A model generated the notes under the pieces. That model saw only the letters and a list, made by a program, of their open reading frames with translations, was not told the origin of the DNA and did not search any database. Positions 16,815 to 25,278 of a DNA stretch of 62,894 nt are shown one piece after another (positions within the stretch are counted from its first letter, which is position 1; each line of letters begins with the position of its first letter). Both the position numbers and the translations under genes were made by a program. Source of the DNA: JBGTFE01 sp036403235 (lineage in GTDB: Bacteria; Acidobacteriota; Blastocatellia; Pyrinomonadales; Pyrinomonadaceae); NCBI GenBank assembly GCA_036403235.1, contig DASWRI010000016.1, positions 1 to 62,894 on the forward strand, written 5' to 3'.

Positions 16815-18170
16815 TTAATTTGTTATCAATTCGCCCGAAGGCCGCGCGGCAAAGCGGCCTCGTTCGTAAACTTTTTCGCCGCGCACGAAAGTCGTTTCGA
16901 CCACACCGCGCAAATTTCTTCCCGCATACGGCGTCAGCTTGTTTTTGAATTCGATGATTTCCGTTGTAACTTCAAATTCCTTTTCGGGATGCCAGACGAC
17001 GATGTCGGCATCGAAACCGGCGGCGAGTTTTCCTTTGCGTTTGTCCAAACCCGCCAATTTTGCGGGCGCGGCCGACATCCAGCGCGTCAACTCGCGCAGG
17101 CCGAAACCGCGCTTGCCGGCCTCGGTCCAAATTACCGGCAAGCTGAACTGCAAGGCCGCGATGCCGCCCCACGCTTCGAGAAAATCGCCCGTTTCCTGTA
17201 ATTTCAAATTTGCGGTACACGGCGAATGGTCGGAGACAATCATGTCGATTGTGCCTTCTCGAAGCGCTTCCCAGAGCTTTTCGCGATTTTCGCGCTCGCG
17301 CACCGGCGGGCAGCATTTGAAATGCGTCGCGCCGCCGGGAATTTCTTCCGCCGCGAAAGTCAGATAATGCGGGCACGTCTCGACCGTCAGCGGCAGGCCT
17401 TCGGCGCGCGCCGCTTTTAATAAAGGCAAAACGTCCGACGAAGAATGATGAACGATATGGACGCGCGCGCCCGTCTCGCGGCAGAGACGAATCATCAGCT
17501 CGACGGCTTCGTTTTCCGAACGTCGCGGGCGCGATTTGAGAAAAGTTTGATAATCCTGTGCGTCTGCGCCTTTTAACTGCTTGGCGGCCGTTTCAATCGG
17601 TTCGGGCAGCTCGGCGTGGACGAGCAAAACCGAATTTAATTTTGCCAGCGCGGGCATCGCTTCGAGCAGATTCGACTCGGTTACGTGCGGAAATTCATCG
17701 ACGCCCGAATGAATCAAAAAACATTTGAAGCCGCGCACGCCCGCGTCTAAAAGAAGTTTTAGTTGGCCCGTGTTTCCCGGCACGACACCGCCCCAGAAAG
17801 CCGTATCAATCGAGCATTGACCGCGCGCCGCCGCCAGTTTTTTCTTAAATCCTTCGAGCGTCGTCGTCGGCGGAATGCTGTTGAGCGGCATATCGACGAG
17901 CGTCGTCACGCCGCCCGCCGCCGCCGCGCGCGTCGCCGACGCAAAGCCTTCCCAATCGGTTCGTCCCGGCTCGTTGACGTGAACGTGCGCGTCGACGAGT
18001 CCGGCCATCACGACCGCATCGCCGAAATCCGCGAGCGGCGCGTTCGCCGGCGCGTCGTTCCATTCGCCGAGGGCCGCAATCCGGCCGTTGCGAACGTGCA
18101 CCGAAGCCGGCTTGATAGTTTCGGGCGTCAAAACCTGGCGGCTGCGAATGATAAGGTTCGGATTTTCCAT
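16815..18170 (-). CDS. allB: Allantoinase
   Basis: 451 residues of the cyclic amidohydrolase (dihydroorotase/hydantoinase) superfamily. Metal-site landmarks are VDAHVHVNEPGRTDWEGF, the carbamylated Lys candidate in RGFKCFLIHSG, HIVHHSSSD and IVSDHSPC. Together with DMPLNSIPPTT these fit allantoinase better than dihydroorotase. It opens allantoin to allantoate. It is the first gene of the operon, with a promoter candidate 54 bases upstream, and is divergent from the ROK regulator gene of the glucan locus. Confidence 0.95.
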   Translation of the reverse strand: MENPNLIIRSRQVLTPETIKPASVHVRNGRIAALGEWNDAPANAPLADFGDAVVMAGLVDAHVHVNEPGRTDWEGFASATRAAAAGGVTTLVDMPLNSIPPTTTLEGFKKKLAAARGQCSIDTAFWGGVVPGNTGQLKLLLDAGVRGFKCFLIHSGVDEFPHVTESNLLEAMPALAKLNSVLLVHAELPEPIETAAKQLKGADAQDYQTFLKSRPRRSENEAVELMIRLCRETGARVHIVHHSSSDVLPLLKAARAEGLPLTVETCPHYLTFAAEEIPGGATHFKCCPPVRERENREKLWEALREGTIDMIVSDHSPCTANLKLQETGDFLEAWGGIAALQFSLPVIWTEAGKRGFGLRELTRWMSAAPAKLAGLDKRKGKLAAGFDADIVVWHPEKEFEVTTEIIEFKNKLTPYAGRNLRGVVETTFVRGEKVYERGRFAARPSGELITN

Positions 18171-18223
18171 TTCTCGTTTGTCGTAAATCGGCTGCGAGCC
18201 GCGCCCGCAGATGCGTGTTTTTA

Positions 18224-18252
18224 ATTATAGCGGCAGTGCATAAGAAGTAAAA
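18224..18252 (-). promoter_or_regulatory. Promoter candidate of the uricolytic operon
   Basis: On the minus strand TTTTAC (18247-18252) and a perfect TATAAT (18224-18229) are separated by 17 bases, 54 bases before the allB start. The -35 match is weak; the -10 is strong. Confidence 0.55.
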
Positions 18253-18332
18253 TTGCGATATGAAAAGAGAATCTGCGCCCGCCGCGGCAAAACTGCGGAT
18301 TCGCAATAATTTAATTATTTCAAGCGGCTAAG

Positions 18333-18361
18333 TTGAAAAAAATCGAGAAAGAGTTTATCTA
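18333..18361 (+). promoter_or_regulatory. Promoter candidate of the first ROK regulator gene
   Basis: TTGAAA (18333-18338) and TATCTA (18356-18361) are 17 bases apart. The operator candidate begins 8 bases downstream of the -10 box, a position that would allow the regulator to repress its own gene. Confidence 0.55.
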
Positions 18362-18369
18362 TAAACATT

Positions 18370-18388
18370 GTTCGTTTTTACAACAAAC
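18370..18388. promoter_or_regulatory. Operator candidate 1 for the ROK regulator (GTTYGTT-N5-AACAAAC)
   Basis: GTTCGTT, five bases, then AACAAAC: an inverted repeat with one mismatch. The same half-sites with the same 5-base spacing occur as a longer perfect palindrome at 19698-19722 in front of the TonB receptor gene. Two matching dyads on the two sides of a ROK repressor gene are good evidence for its binding site. Confidence 0.7.
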
Positions 18389-18410
18389 TCGTATTCAGAA
18401 TTTCTAACCG

Positions 18411-19610
18411 ATGAAGAGAATTTATCTGCACAAGGCAAAATCCCAGATTGCTCGACCAAACACGATTCGCGACATTAATAAGCAAATTGTGTTGACCTAC
18501 ATCCGTGATTTGGCCCCGATTTCACGAGCCGACATTGCGCGCGAAACGGCTTTGCAGCGCTCGACCGTTTCGGCGATTGTCGATGATTTACTGTTTGACG
18601 GATTGATTGAAGAAATCGGTACGGGCGATTCGACCGGCGGCCGAAAGCCGACGCTGCTCAAAATCAGAACCGGAATTCCGGTTGCCATCGGCGTCGATAT
18701 GACGCCGCGAGAGACGACCGTGGCGCTCGCCGATTTGGCCGGTCGCGTGCTCGAAAAAGAAACTTTCCCGACCTCGCCCGACGTCGATTTTATGTCGGCC
18801 GAGATTATAAAAAGAATCGAAAAATACGTCCGCGAAAATAAAAAACACAACCTCGAAGTCGGCATCAGCGTTCCCGGCGTCGCCGACCAGACGACCGGAA
18901 ACGTTCTTTATATTCCGTATTTTCAATGGAGCAACTGGGACATCGTCCGCCAAATTACCGAGAAAACAAATCTGCACGTGACGGTCGATAACGACGCCAA
19001 CGCGATAGCGCTCGCCGAGCTCTGGTTTGGCGAGGAAATAACCAAAAAGGCGCGAAATTTTATCACCGTCTGGGTCGGCGAGGGAATCGGAACGGGCATA
19101 ATTTTCGACGGGCAGATTTATCGCGGCGAAAAAGGCGCGGCCGGAGAATTCGGCCATATGATTATCGGCGACAACGCGCCGGTCGAATGTTCCTGCGGCA
19201 GCCGCAGCTGCTGGGAAGCATACGCGTCGGAAAAAGCGGTCATGTCCCGCTACCGAAATCAAATCAAAAAACACGCGGCGAAAAACGGCGACGTTAATAT
19301 GGAGCAGTTGATAAATCGCGCCAACAGCGGCGAAGGAGAAGCCGTCGAAGCTTTGAAGGAGACGGCGAAATATCTCGGCATCGGCATCTCGAACCTGATT
19401 ATCGGTTTCAGCCCGCAGGCGGTCATCATCAGCGGCACAATCGCAAAAGCCTGGGATTTGATAAAAAACGAAATCGAGGATTTATCGGAGCGAAGCGTCC
19501 GGCAGGGATTGGCGCATCCGTTTATCGGCGCTTCGTCGCTCGGCGACTCGCCGACGTTGATGGGTTCTCTGAGTCTCGTTCTGGCGCGAAAATTTGCTTC
19601 CGCCAATTAG
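18411..19610 (+). CDS. ROK-family transcriptional repressor (NagC/XylR type) of the glucan locus
   Basis: 399 residues. The N-terminal winged helix-turn-helix is ISRADIARETALQRSTVSAIVDDLLFDGLIEE (about 37-68). The ROK sugar-binding part has FITVWVGEGIGTGIIFDGQ, GEFGHMIIGD and the zinc cysteine cluster ECSCGSRSCWEAYAS. ROK repressors are released from DNA by sugars or sugar phosphates. It sits between the divergent uricolytic operon and the TonB receptor gene. GTTYGTT-N5-AACAAAC dyads lie before it and before the receptor, so autorepression and receptor control are likely, with a maltodextrin or glucose signal inferred from the neighbours. Confidence 0.92.
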   Translation: MKRIYLHKAKSQIARPNTIRDINKQIVLTYIRDLAPISRADIARETALQRSTVSAIVDDLLFDGLIEEIGTGDSTGGRKPTLLKIRTGIPVAIGVDMTPRETTVALADLAGRVLEKETFPTSPDVDFMSAEIIKRIEKYVRENKKHNLEVGISVPGVADQTTGNVLYIPYFQWSNWDIVRQITEKTNLHVTVDNDANAIALAELWFGEEITKKARNFITVWVGEGIGTGIIFDGQIYRGEKGAAGEFGHMIIGDNAPVECSCGSRSCWEAYASEKAVMSRYRNQIKKHAAKNGDVNMEQLINRANSGEGEAVEALKETAKYLGIGISNLIIGFSPQAVIISGTIAKAWDLIKNEIEDLSERSVRQGLAHPFIGASSLGDSPTLMGSLSLVLARKFASAN

Positions 19611-19668
19611 GCCTTAACCGGAAATTCAAAATTTTTTAACCGAAATTTCAAATTAATTTGAAGTTGCC

Positions 19669-19722
19669 TTGACTTTGATGTAAAAATATATTAGAACTTT
19701 GTTTGTTTCCACAACAAACAAA
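19669..19722 (+). promoter_or_regulatory. Promoter with overlapping operator candidate 2, before the TonB receptor gene
   Basis: TTGACT (19669-19674) and TAGAAC (19692-19697) are 17 bases apart. Directly after the -10 box, TTTGTTTGTT (19698-19707), five bases and AACAAACAAA (19713-19722) form a perfect 10-bp inverted repeat. It shares half-sites and spacing with 18370-18388. A repressor here would cover the transcription start. Confidence 0.7.
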
Positions 19723-19847
19723 AGTTATTTTCTTTTTAGATAGAATTTCCATTAGGTGTTTTAGTCGCTGAACCGATTGAGACGTATCAGTTTGTGTCCG
19801 GTGTATTTTTGAGAATCAAAAAGTTTAGAAATAGAGGTAATCAATCA

Positions 19848-22800
19848 ATGCGTAAAATAAAGAGTGTAAGAGAGCACAGATTTTTGTGGATAGCAATATC
19901 TGTCTTGTGTTTTGTCTTTTCAGTGTCGGCGCAGACCGAAACGGCAAGAATTCAGGGAACTGTTACCGACCAGACGGGAGCGGCAGTTCCCAATGCGACG
20001 GTGACGGTTACCGATTTAGGAACGAACCGCGAAGTTACGGCGCAGACCAGCGAAGACGGCGTTTATTCGATTCTGGCGTTGCAGCCGGGAAGATACCAGA
20101 TTTCCGTCGCTCAAAGTAATTTCAAAACAACAAAACAGGAAGTGACGCTCGAAGTTGCGAAAAACGCGACTTTGGATTTCTCGCTCGAACCCGGAGCGGT
20201 TACCGAAACCGTCACGGTGACGACCGACGCGCCGCTTGTCGAGGCTTCGACATCGGCCATCGGCGCGACCATCCAGAATGAACAGCTCATCGAGCTTCCG
20301 CTCAACGGACGCAACGTTCTCGAGCTGGCGCGCTTGACGCCGGGCGTAACGCAGGGCGTAGTCGGCGGTTTTGCTTCGGGCGCCAACGGCGACGCGGAAA
20401 CTTATCGCGGCGGCAACACGGGCGGCGCGGCGCTCTCGGTCAACGGACAAAGAACGCAGGCCAACAACTTTTTGCTCGACGGCGTCGACAATAACGAATC
20501 GCTCGTCAACACCATCAATATTTTCCCGTCGGCCGAAGCCGTTCAGGAATTTCGCGTTCAGACGAGCGTTGCGACCGCCGAATTCGGACGCGGCGGCGGC
20601 GCCATCGTCAACAGCGTTATCAAATCGGGACAAAACGATTTGCGCGGCAGCTCGTATCTTTTTATTCGCAACAACGCGCTTGACGCGCGACCGGCTTTTT
20701 ACGATTCGGTCGCCAACCAGCGCAGACTGCCCCTTTTCCGTCGCAGCCAGTTCGGCGCGACCATCGGCGGCCCGGTCGTCATCCCCGGTTTCGGCGAAGG
20801 AACGCCGATGATGCACGTTTTGCGCGATAAAGTTTTCTTTTTCTTCAGCTACGACGGCTTAAGACAATTTTTGCCGCGCGCGACCGAAACGGCGACCGTT
20901 CCGACCGTCGCATTTCGCAACGGCGATTTTTCGCAGTTGTTGAATCCGGCTTCGTCCGGTTTGGGCAGCGCCATTCAATTGCGCGACCCGTTGACGGGCT
21001 TGCCGATTGCCGGAAACCGCATCGATTTGACTTTGGCCGGGCGCATCAATCAGGCCGCTTTGAATTATCTGAGAGCTTTCCCGCTGCCGAATAACGGCTC
21101 GCAGGTGCTCGGCAATTACATCAACACGCGCAACGAACTCGACAAACAGGACGTTTTCGATTGGCGTGTCGATGCCAACATCAATGATGCGAATCAGATG
21201 TTTGTTCGTATGAACTACGGTCGTTACAGCCAGACGGTCACTTCGCGTCTGACGACGCTTCCGGCCGGATTCGGTTCGGGTTCAAACCCGACGCGGACGA
21301 AAGCGGCCGTTCTCGGTTTGAACACTTCGATAACGCCGACGCTGTTCAATGAGCTTCGTCTTCAGGCAAACCGTCTCAAATACGGTTATGAACCGCCGTT
21401 CGGCGACCAGGCGATTTCGGCAAATCTCGGCATCGTCAACGCTAACCGCGATTCGAGTTTGGGCGGCGGCGCGCTCATCGGCGGCTACAACAGCCAGCTC
21501 GAATACACGGGCGACTACGGCCCGTATCGCGTTCCGCAAAACACGTATCAATTGGTTGACAGTCTGAGCTGGGTGAAAGACAATCACACGTTCAAATTCG
21601 GCGGCACGGTTCTGAAAAGAAACGTCCAGCTGTTTCGTCCGATTGCCGGCAAAGGATACTTTTTCCTTTACGGAAACGGCGACGCCACGCAGTGCGGCGG
21701 CGGGCCGGGAAATGAAGGCGGAACGACCAGATTCGAGCAGTCCGATTTGCTTATCGGTTTTGTCTGCCGCTACGACATCGGTTTCCAGAACGGTCTGGTC
21801 GGCACGACCAACTGGGAAAACGGCGCATTCGCTCAGGACGATTGGAAAATCACCAACAAACTGACCTTAAATCTGGGCGTTCGTTACGAATACTTTACCA
21901 ATCCGGCCGAAGAATACGCGCGTCAGGCAAATTTCGATTTGACGACCGGCCATCTCGTTCTGGCTGCAAACAGCAGCGACACTTTGACCAATACCGATAA
22001 AAACAATTTCAGCCCGCGTCTCGGATTCGCCTACGACCTCTCCGGCAAAGGCAAATCGGTCATTCGCGGCGGCTATGGAATTTTCTATTTCCTCGACCGC
22101 GGCGGCATCAACAACCAGCTCGCGCAGAATCCGCCGTTCTCCGGCAATCTGAGCTTCAGCTACGGCGCAGGCTATCGCATTACCTTCTCGGGACAGGGCC
22201 CGCTCAACAACAACAACAACACGTTGGCGACGCAGCCGCTTCCGCTTCCGACGGTAAATTTGAGCCCGGCGTTTTTGAACAATCCGGTAAACGCCAGCGT
22301 TTTAGCCGTCCTGCCGAACAACAAAACATCGAATGTTCAGCAATTTAACATTCAATTCCAGCAGCAGCTGACTTCCAACACGGCGCTCAGCATCGGATAT
22401 GTCGGAACGCGCGGACGCAATCTGATTTTGTATTACAACTTAAACGGAACTGCTCTGACGGCCGATACTTCGACGCCGTGCCCGATTGCCGGAAGAACTA
22501 TCGGAAGCTGCTATCCGGGTCTCGGTTCGGTCAACGTTCGCGACGACGCGGGACGTTCGCAATACGATTCGCTCCAGCTTCAGCTTCAGCGTCGCTTTGA
22601 GAAAGGCTGGCAGTATATCGCTTCCTACACTTTCTCCAAGACGAAAGACAACGGCGAAGGAGCGTTTGACAGAACTTCCAACGGCGGACTCAATTACATC
22701 GAGCCTTACGGTACTTCGAGACTCGATTACCCGCACGTTTTCTCGTTTGAAACCGTGTATGAGCTTCCGTTCGGTCACGGCAGACAATTCGGTTCGGATA

Positions 22801-23243
22801 TTCCGTCGGCGCTCGACGCGGTTATCGGCGGCTGGCAGTTTAACAGCATTTTCCGTATCCAGAGCGGCAATCCGTTCGACGTTCGCGTTAACGACCGACT
22901 GGTCAACGTCACCGGCGACCCGTATGCGGGAACAAACGGCGCTTTTCTTAATCGCGCCGCTTTCACGCCCGTTACTACCGGAATCGGTAATCTGGGCCGC
23001 AACTCCCTGCGCGCGCCTTCGTATTACCAGCTGAACGTCGGTTTGACGAAAAACTTCAGCTTTACCGAAAGAACCAGACTGCAGTTCCGCGCCGAAGCGT
23101 TCAACGTTTTGAACAAAACTCAGCTCGGAACCCCGAACACCGATTACAACAATACCAATACGTTTAACGGCTTCGGCACGATTCGTTCGACCGCGCCGTA
23201 TAGTAATCGTCAGCTTCAATTCGGACTTCGTTTAGAATTCTAA
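19848..23243 (+). CDS. TonB-dependent receptor, Oar/carboxypeptidase-regulatory type
   Basis: 1131 residues from the ATG at 19848, chosen for the AGAGGT ribosome site upstream; a GTG at 19794 gives 18 extra residues without one. Signal peptide: RFLWIAISVLCFVFSVSAQ. Then a carboxypeptidase-regulatory beta-sandwich (about 30-115: ARIQGTVTDQTGAAVPNATV, GRYQISV), a plug domain with the LPLNGRNVLELARLTPGV motif common in Acidobacteriota, and a long beta-barrel ending RQLQFGLRLEF. Its place at the head of an amylase/MalQ locus, and the operator in front, suggest outer-membrane uptake of maltodextrins; the substrate is inferred from context. It is closed by two tandem terminators, so its level may differ from that of the downstream genes. 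Confidence 0.92.
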   Translation: MRKIKSVREHRFLWIAISVLCFVFSVSAQTETARIQGTVTDQTGAAVPNATVTVTDLGTNREVTAQTSEDGVYSILALQPGRYQISVAQSNFKTTKQEVTLEVAKNATLDFSLEPGAVTETVTVTTDAPLVEASTSAIGATIQNEQLIELPLNGRNVLELARLTPGVTQGVVGGFASGANGDAETYRGGNTGGAALSVNGQRTQANNFLLDGVDNNESLVNTINIFPSAEAVQEFRVQTSVATAEFGRGGGAIVNSVIKSGQNDLRGSSYLFIRNNALDARPAFYDSVANQRRLPLFRRSQFGATIGGPVVIPGFGEGTPMMHVLRDKVFFFFSYDGLRQFLPRATETATVPTVAFRNGDFSQLLNPASSGLGSAIQLRDPLTGLPIAGNRIDLTLAGRINQAALNYLRAFPLPNNGSQVLGNYINTRNELDKQDVFDWRVDANINDANQMFVRMNYGRYSQTVTSRLTTLPAGFGSGSNPTRTKAAVLGLNTSITPTLFNELRLQANRLKYGYEPPFGDQAISANLGIVNANRDSSLGGGALIGGYNSQLEYTGDYGPYRVPQNTYQLVDSLSWVKDNHTFKFGGTVLKRNVQLFRPIAGKGYFFLYGNGDATQCGGGPGNEGGTTRFEQSDLLIGFVCRYDIGFQNGLVGTTNWENGAFAQDDWKITNKLTLNLGVRYEYFTNPAEEYARQANFDLTTGHLVLAANSSDTLTNTDKNNFSPRLGFAYDLSGKGKSVIRGGYGIFYFLDRGGINNQLAQNPPFSGNLSFSYGAGYRITFSGQGPLNNNNNTLATQPLPLPTVNLSPAFLNNPVNASVLAVLPNNKTSNVQQFNIQFQQQLTSNTALSIGYVGTRGRNLILYYNLNGTALTADTSTPCPIAGRTIGSCYPGLGSVNVRDDAGRSQYDSLQLQLQRRFEKGWQYIASYTFSKTKDNGEGAFDRTSNGGLNYIEPYGTSRLDYPHVFSFETVYELPFGHGRQFGSDIPSALDAVIGGWQFNSIFRIQSGNPFDVRVNDRLVNVTGDPYAGTNGAFLNRAAFTPVTTGIGNLGRNSLRAPSYYQLNVGLTKNFSFTERTRLQFRAEAFNVLNKTQLGTPNTDYNNTNTFNGFGTIRSTAPYSNRQLQFGLRLEF

Positions 23244-23254
23244 ATTGAATAAAA

Positions 23255-23291
23255 AAGATGCCGTTTCAGCAACCGGCATCTTGTTCTTTTT
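23255..23291 (+). terminator. Intrinsic terminator 1 after the TonB receptor gene
   Basis: AAGATGCCG pairs with CGGCATCTT across a 10-base loop and is followed by TTGTTCTTTTT. It lies 12 bases after the receptor stop. Confidence 0.85.
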
Positions 23292-23292
23292 C

Positions 23293-23333
23293 AGGGCGTG
23301 GAAGAAAATATCTCTCACGCCCTTTTATTTTTC
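23293..23333 (+). terminator. Intrinsic terminator 2 after the TonB receptor gene
   Basis: AGGGCGTG (23293-23300) pairs with CACGCCCT (23316-23323), followed by a T-rich tract. A second terminator directly behind the first makes a strong block before the first amylase gene. Confidence 0.75.
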
Positions 23334-23356
23334 TTTGTGAGCGGAGATTTGCAAAA

Positions 23357-25267
23357 ATGACGCGGTTTATATTTTATTTTATATTCATTTGCGGACTCGT
23401 AAATCTCGTTCATCTCAATGCGCCGGCGCAAATTGATTCGAGCAAAAGCCAAACGCTGGCGCCGCGCGTCGAAAAAATCGAGCCGCCGAACTGGTGGGCA
23501 AATCACACGATAAATCCGGTTCGCCTGCTCGTGCGCGGCGCGAATTTCCAAAACGCAAAAGTCGTTTCAAAAAACGCTTCCTTAAAAGTTTCGGGCGTCC
23601 GCGTCAATTCGCGCGCCGATTATCTTTTCTTCGACGTCGCCATTCCGAAAAACGCAAAACCCGCCAAATACGATTTTGAAATTTCGACGACCAACGGGCG
23701 AGCGACGATTCCATTCGAAATTTCCGCGCCGCTCGACAAGCAAACAAATTTTCAAGGCATTACGAACGAGGACGTTATTTATTTAATAATGCCCGACCGG
23801 TTCGCCGACGGCGACACGTCGAACGACACGGGCGTCGACCGCAAAAATCCGCGCGCGTGGCACGGCGGCGATTTTCGCGGCATCGCCGAGAAAATTCCAT
23901 ACTTAAAAGAACTCGGCGTCACCGCCATCTGGCTGACGCCGTGGTATGACAACCCGGACGAAGCCAATCAATGCGACAAGCCGTGGTGTCCGAACACGAA
24001 TTATCACGGCTATCACGCGATAGATTATTACGCGGTCGAAAATCATTTCGGCACTTTCGCGGATTTGCGCGCGCTCGTCGAAACGGCGCACCGCAACGGC
24101 ATCAAGGTCATCCAAGACCAGGTCGCAAATCACGTCGGCGTCCAGCATCCGTGGTCGAAAAATCCGCCTTTAGATAATTGGTTCAGCCCGTTCGCGCAAA
24201 ATTCATTCAACAACTCAATTCTGCTTTCGCCGAACGCGTCCTCCGCCGAAAAGGACAATTTGCTGAAAGGCTGGTTCAACGAGCTTCTGCCCGATTTGAA
24301 TCAAACCGAACCGGAAGTCGCGCGCTACGAAATCCAAAACGCTCTGTGGTGGATTGCGGCGACCGGCATCGACGGCATCCGGCAAGACACGATTCAATAT
24401 ATGCCGCGCGAATTTATCCGCGACTGGTCGTCGGCGATTCTCAAGCAATACCCGAAATTTTATATGGTCGGCGAAGTTTTCGAGCGCGATTCGGCGCAGA
24501 CCGCGTTTTTTCAGGGCGGGAAAACGGGCTGGGACGAAATCGACACGCGTCTGCCGTCGGTTTTCGATTTCAAATTATGGGAAACTTCCGAGCAGGTTTT
24601 CACCGGCAAAAAACCGGCGCGGGCGCTGCGCGACGTTTTGAAATACGACGGGCTTTATCCGAATATCAATAATGTGACCGTTTTGCAGAACAATCACGAC
24701 ACGAAGCGTTTTATGTCGCTCGACGGCGCAACGCTCGAAGGCGCGATGCTGCACACGGCGTTCGTCCTCGCAACGCGCGGCATTCCGCAGCTTTATTACG
24801 GCGAGGAAATCGCGATGAAAGGCGGCGACGACCCGTTTAATCGCGCGGATTTCTCCGGCGGGTTTTCCGGAGATAAAGAAAATAAGTTTATAGCGGAAGG
24901 CAGAACTGCCGACGAGCGGGCGATGTATTTTTTTACCCGCAACTGGATAGATATCAGAAAAAGTTTTTCCGCATTAAAATATGGAAAAACGATAGATTTG
25001 AAATACGACGACGACATTTATCTTTTTGCGCGGCAGGACAAAAATCAAACCGTAATTATCGGGATTAATCGCGGCGACAAAAATGCGACAATTGATTTTG
25101 AAGAATACTCTCTGGGATTGCCGAAAGGCAAATATGTCTATTCGCCAAACGGCGCGCGATTGCCAAAGGAATTGGCAGACTACGTGTTTGGGGAAAACGG
25201 TCGTGTCAGATTAATGTTGCCAGCAAAAAATATTGTTGCCTACCAGGTAGATAAAGTTTTGAAGTAG
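23357..25267 (+). CDS. Exported GH13 alpha-amylase/cyclomaltodextrinase-like enzyme 1
   Basis: 636 residues from the ATG at 23357, which begins the signal peptide MTRFIFYFIFICGLVNLVHL; a longer frame upstream lies in the terminator region. An N-terminal beta domain (about 30-130: VEKIEPPNWWANHTINPVRL) is of the cyclomaltodextrinase-N type. The GH13 barrel begins DVIYLIMPDRFADGD. The nucleophile is in GIDGIRQDT, the acid/base in MVGEVFE, the third carboxylate in LQNNHDTKRF. It should hydrolyse alpha-1,4-glucans outside the cytoplasm. It is followed 11 bases later by malQ. It resembles the second amylase closely, including the PPNWWA start of the N-domain, so the two are diverged duplicates. 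Confidence 0.93.
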   Translation: MTRFIFYFIFICGLVNLVHLNAPAQIDSSKSQTLAPRVEKIEPPNWWANHTINPVRLLVRGANFQNAKVVSKNASLKVSGVRVNSRADYLFFDVAIPKNAKPAKYDFEISTTNGRATIPFEISAPLDKQTNFQGITNEDVIYLIMPDRFADGDTSNDTGVDRKNPRAWHGGDFRGIAEKIPYLKELGVTAIWLTPWYDNPDEANQCDKPWCPNTNYHGYHAIDYYAVENHFGTFADLRALVETAHRNGIKVIQDQVANHVGVQHPWSKNPPLDNWFSPFAQNSFNNSILLSPNASSAEKDNLLKGWFNELLPDLNQTEPEVARYEIQNALWWIAATGIDGIRQDTIQYMPREFIRDWSSAILKQYPKFYMVGEVFERDSAQTAFFQGGKTGWDEIDTRLPSVFDFKLWETSEQVFTGKKPARALRDVLKYDGLYPNINNVTVLQNNHDTKRFMSLDGATLEGAMLHTAFVLATRGIPQLYYGEEIAMKGGDDPFNRADFSGGFSGDKENKFIAEGRTADERAMYFFTRNWIDIRKSFSALKYGKTIDLKYDDDIYLFARQDKNQTVIIGINRGDKNATIDFEEYSLGLPKGKYVYSPNGARLPKELADYVFGENGRVRLMLPAKNIVAYQVDKVLK

Positions 25268-25278
25268 TTTTTATTTTT

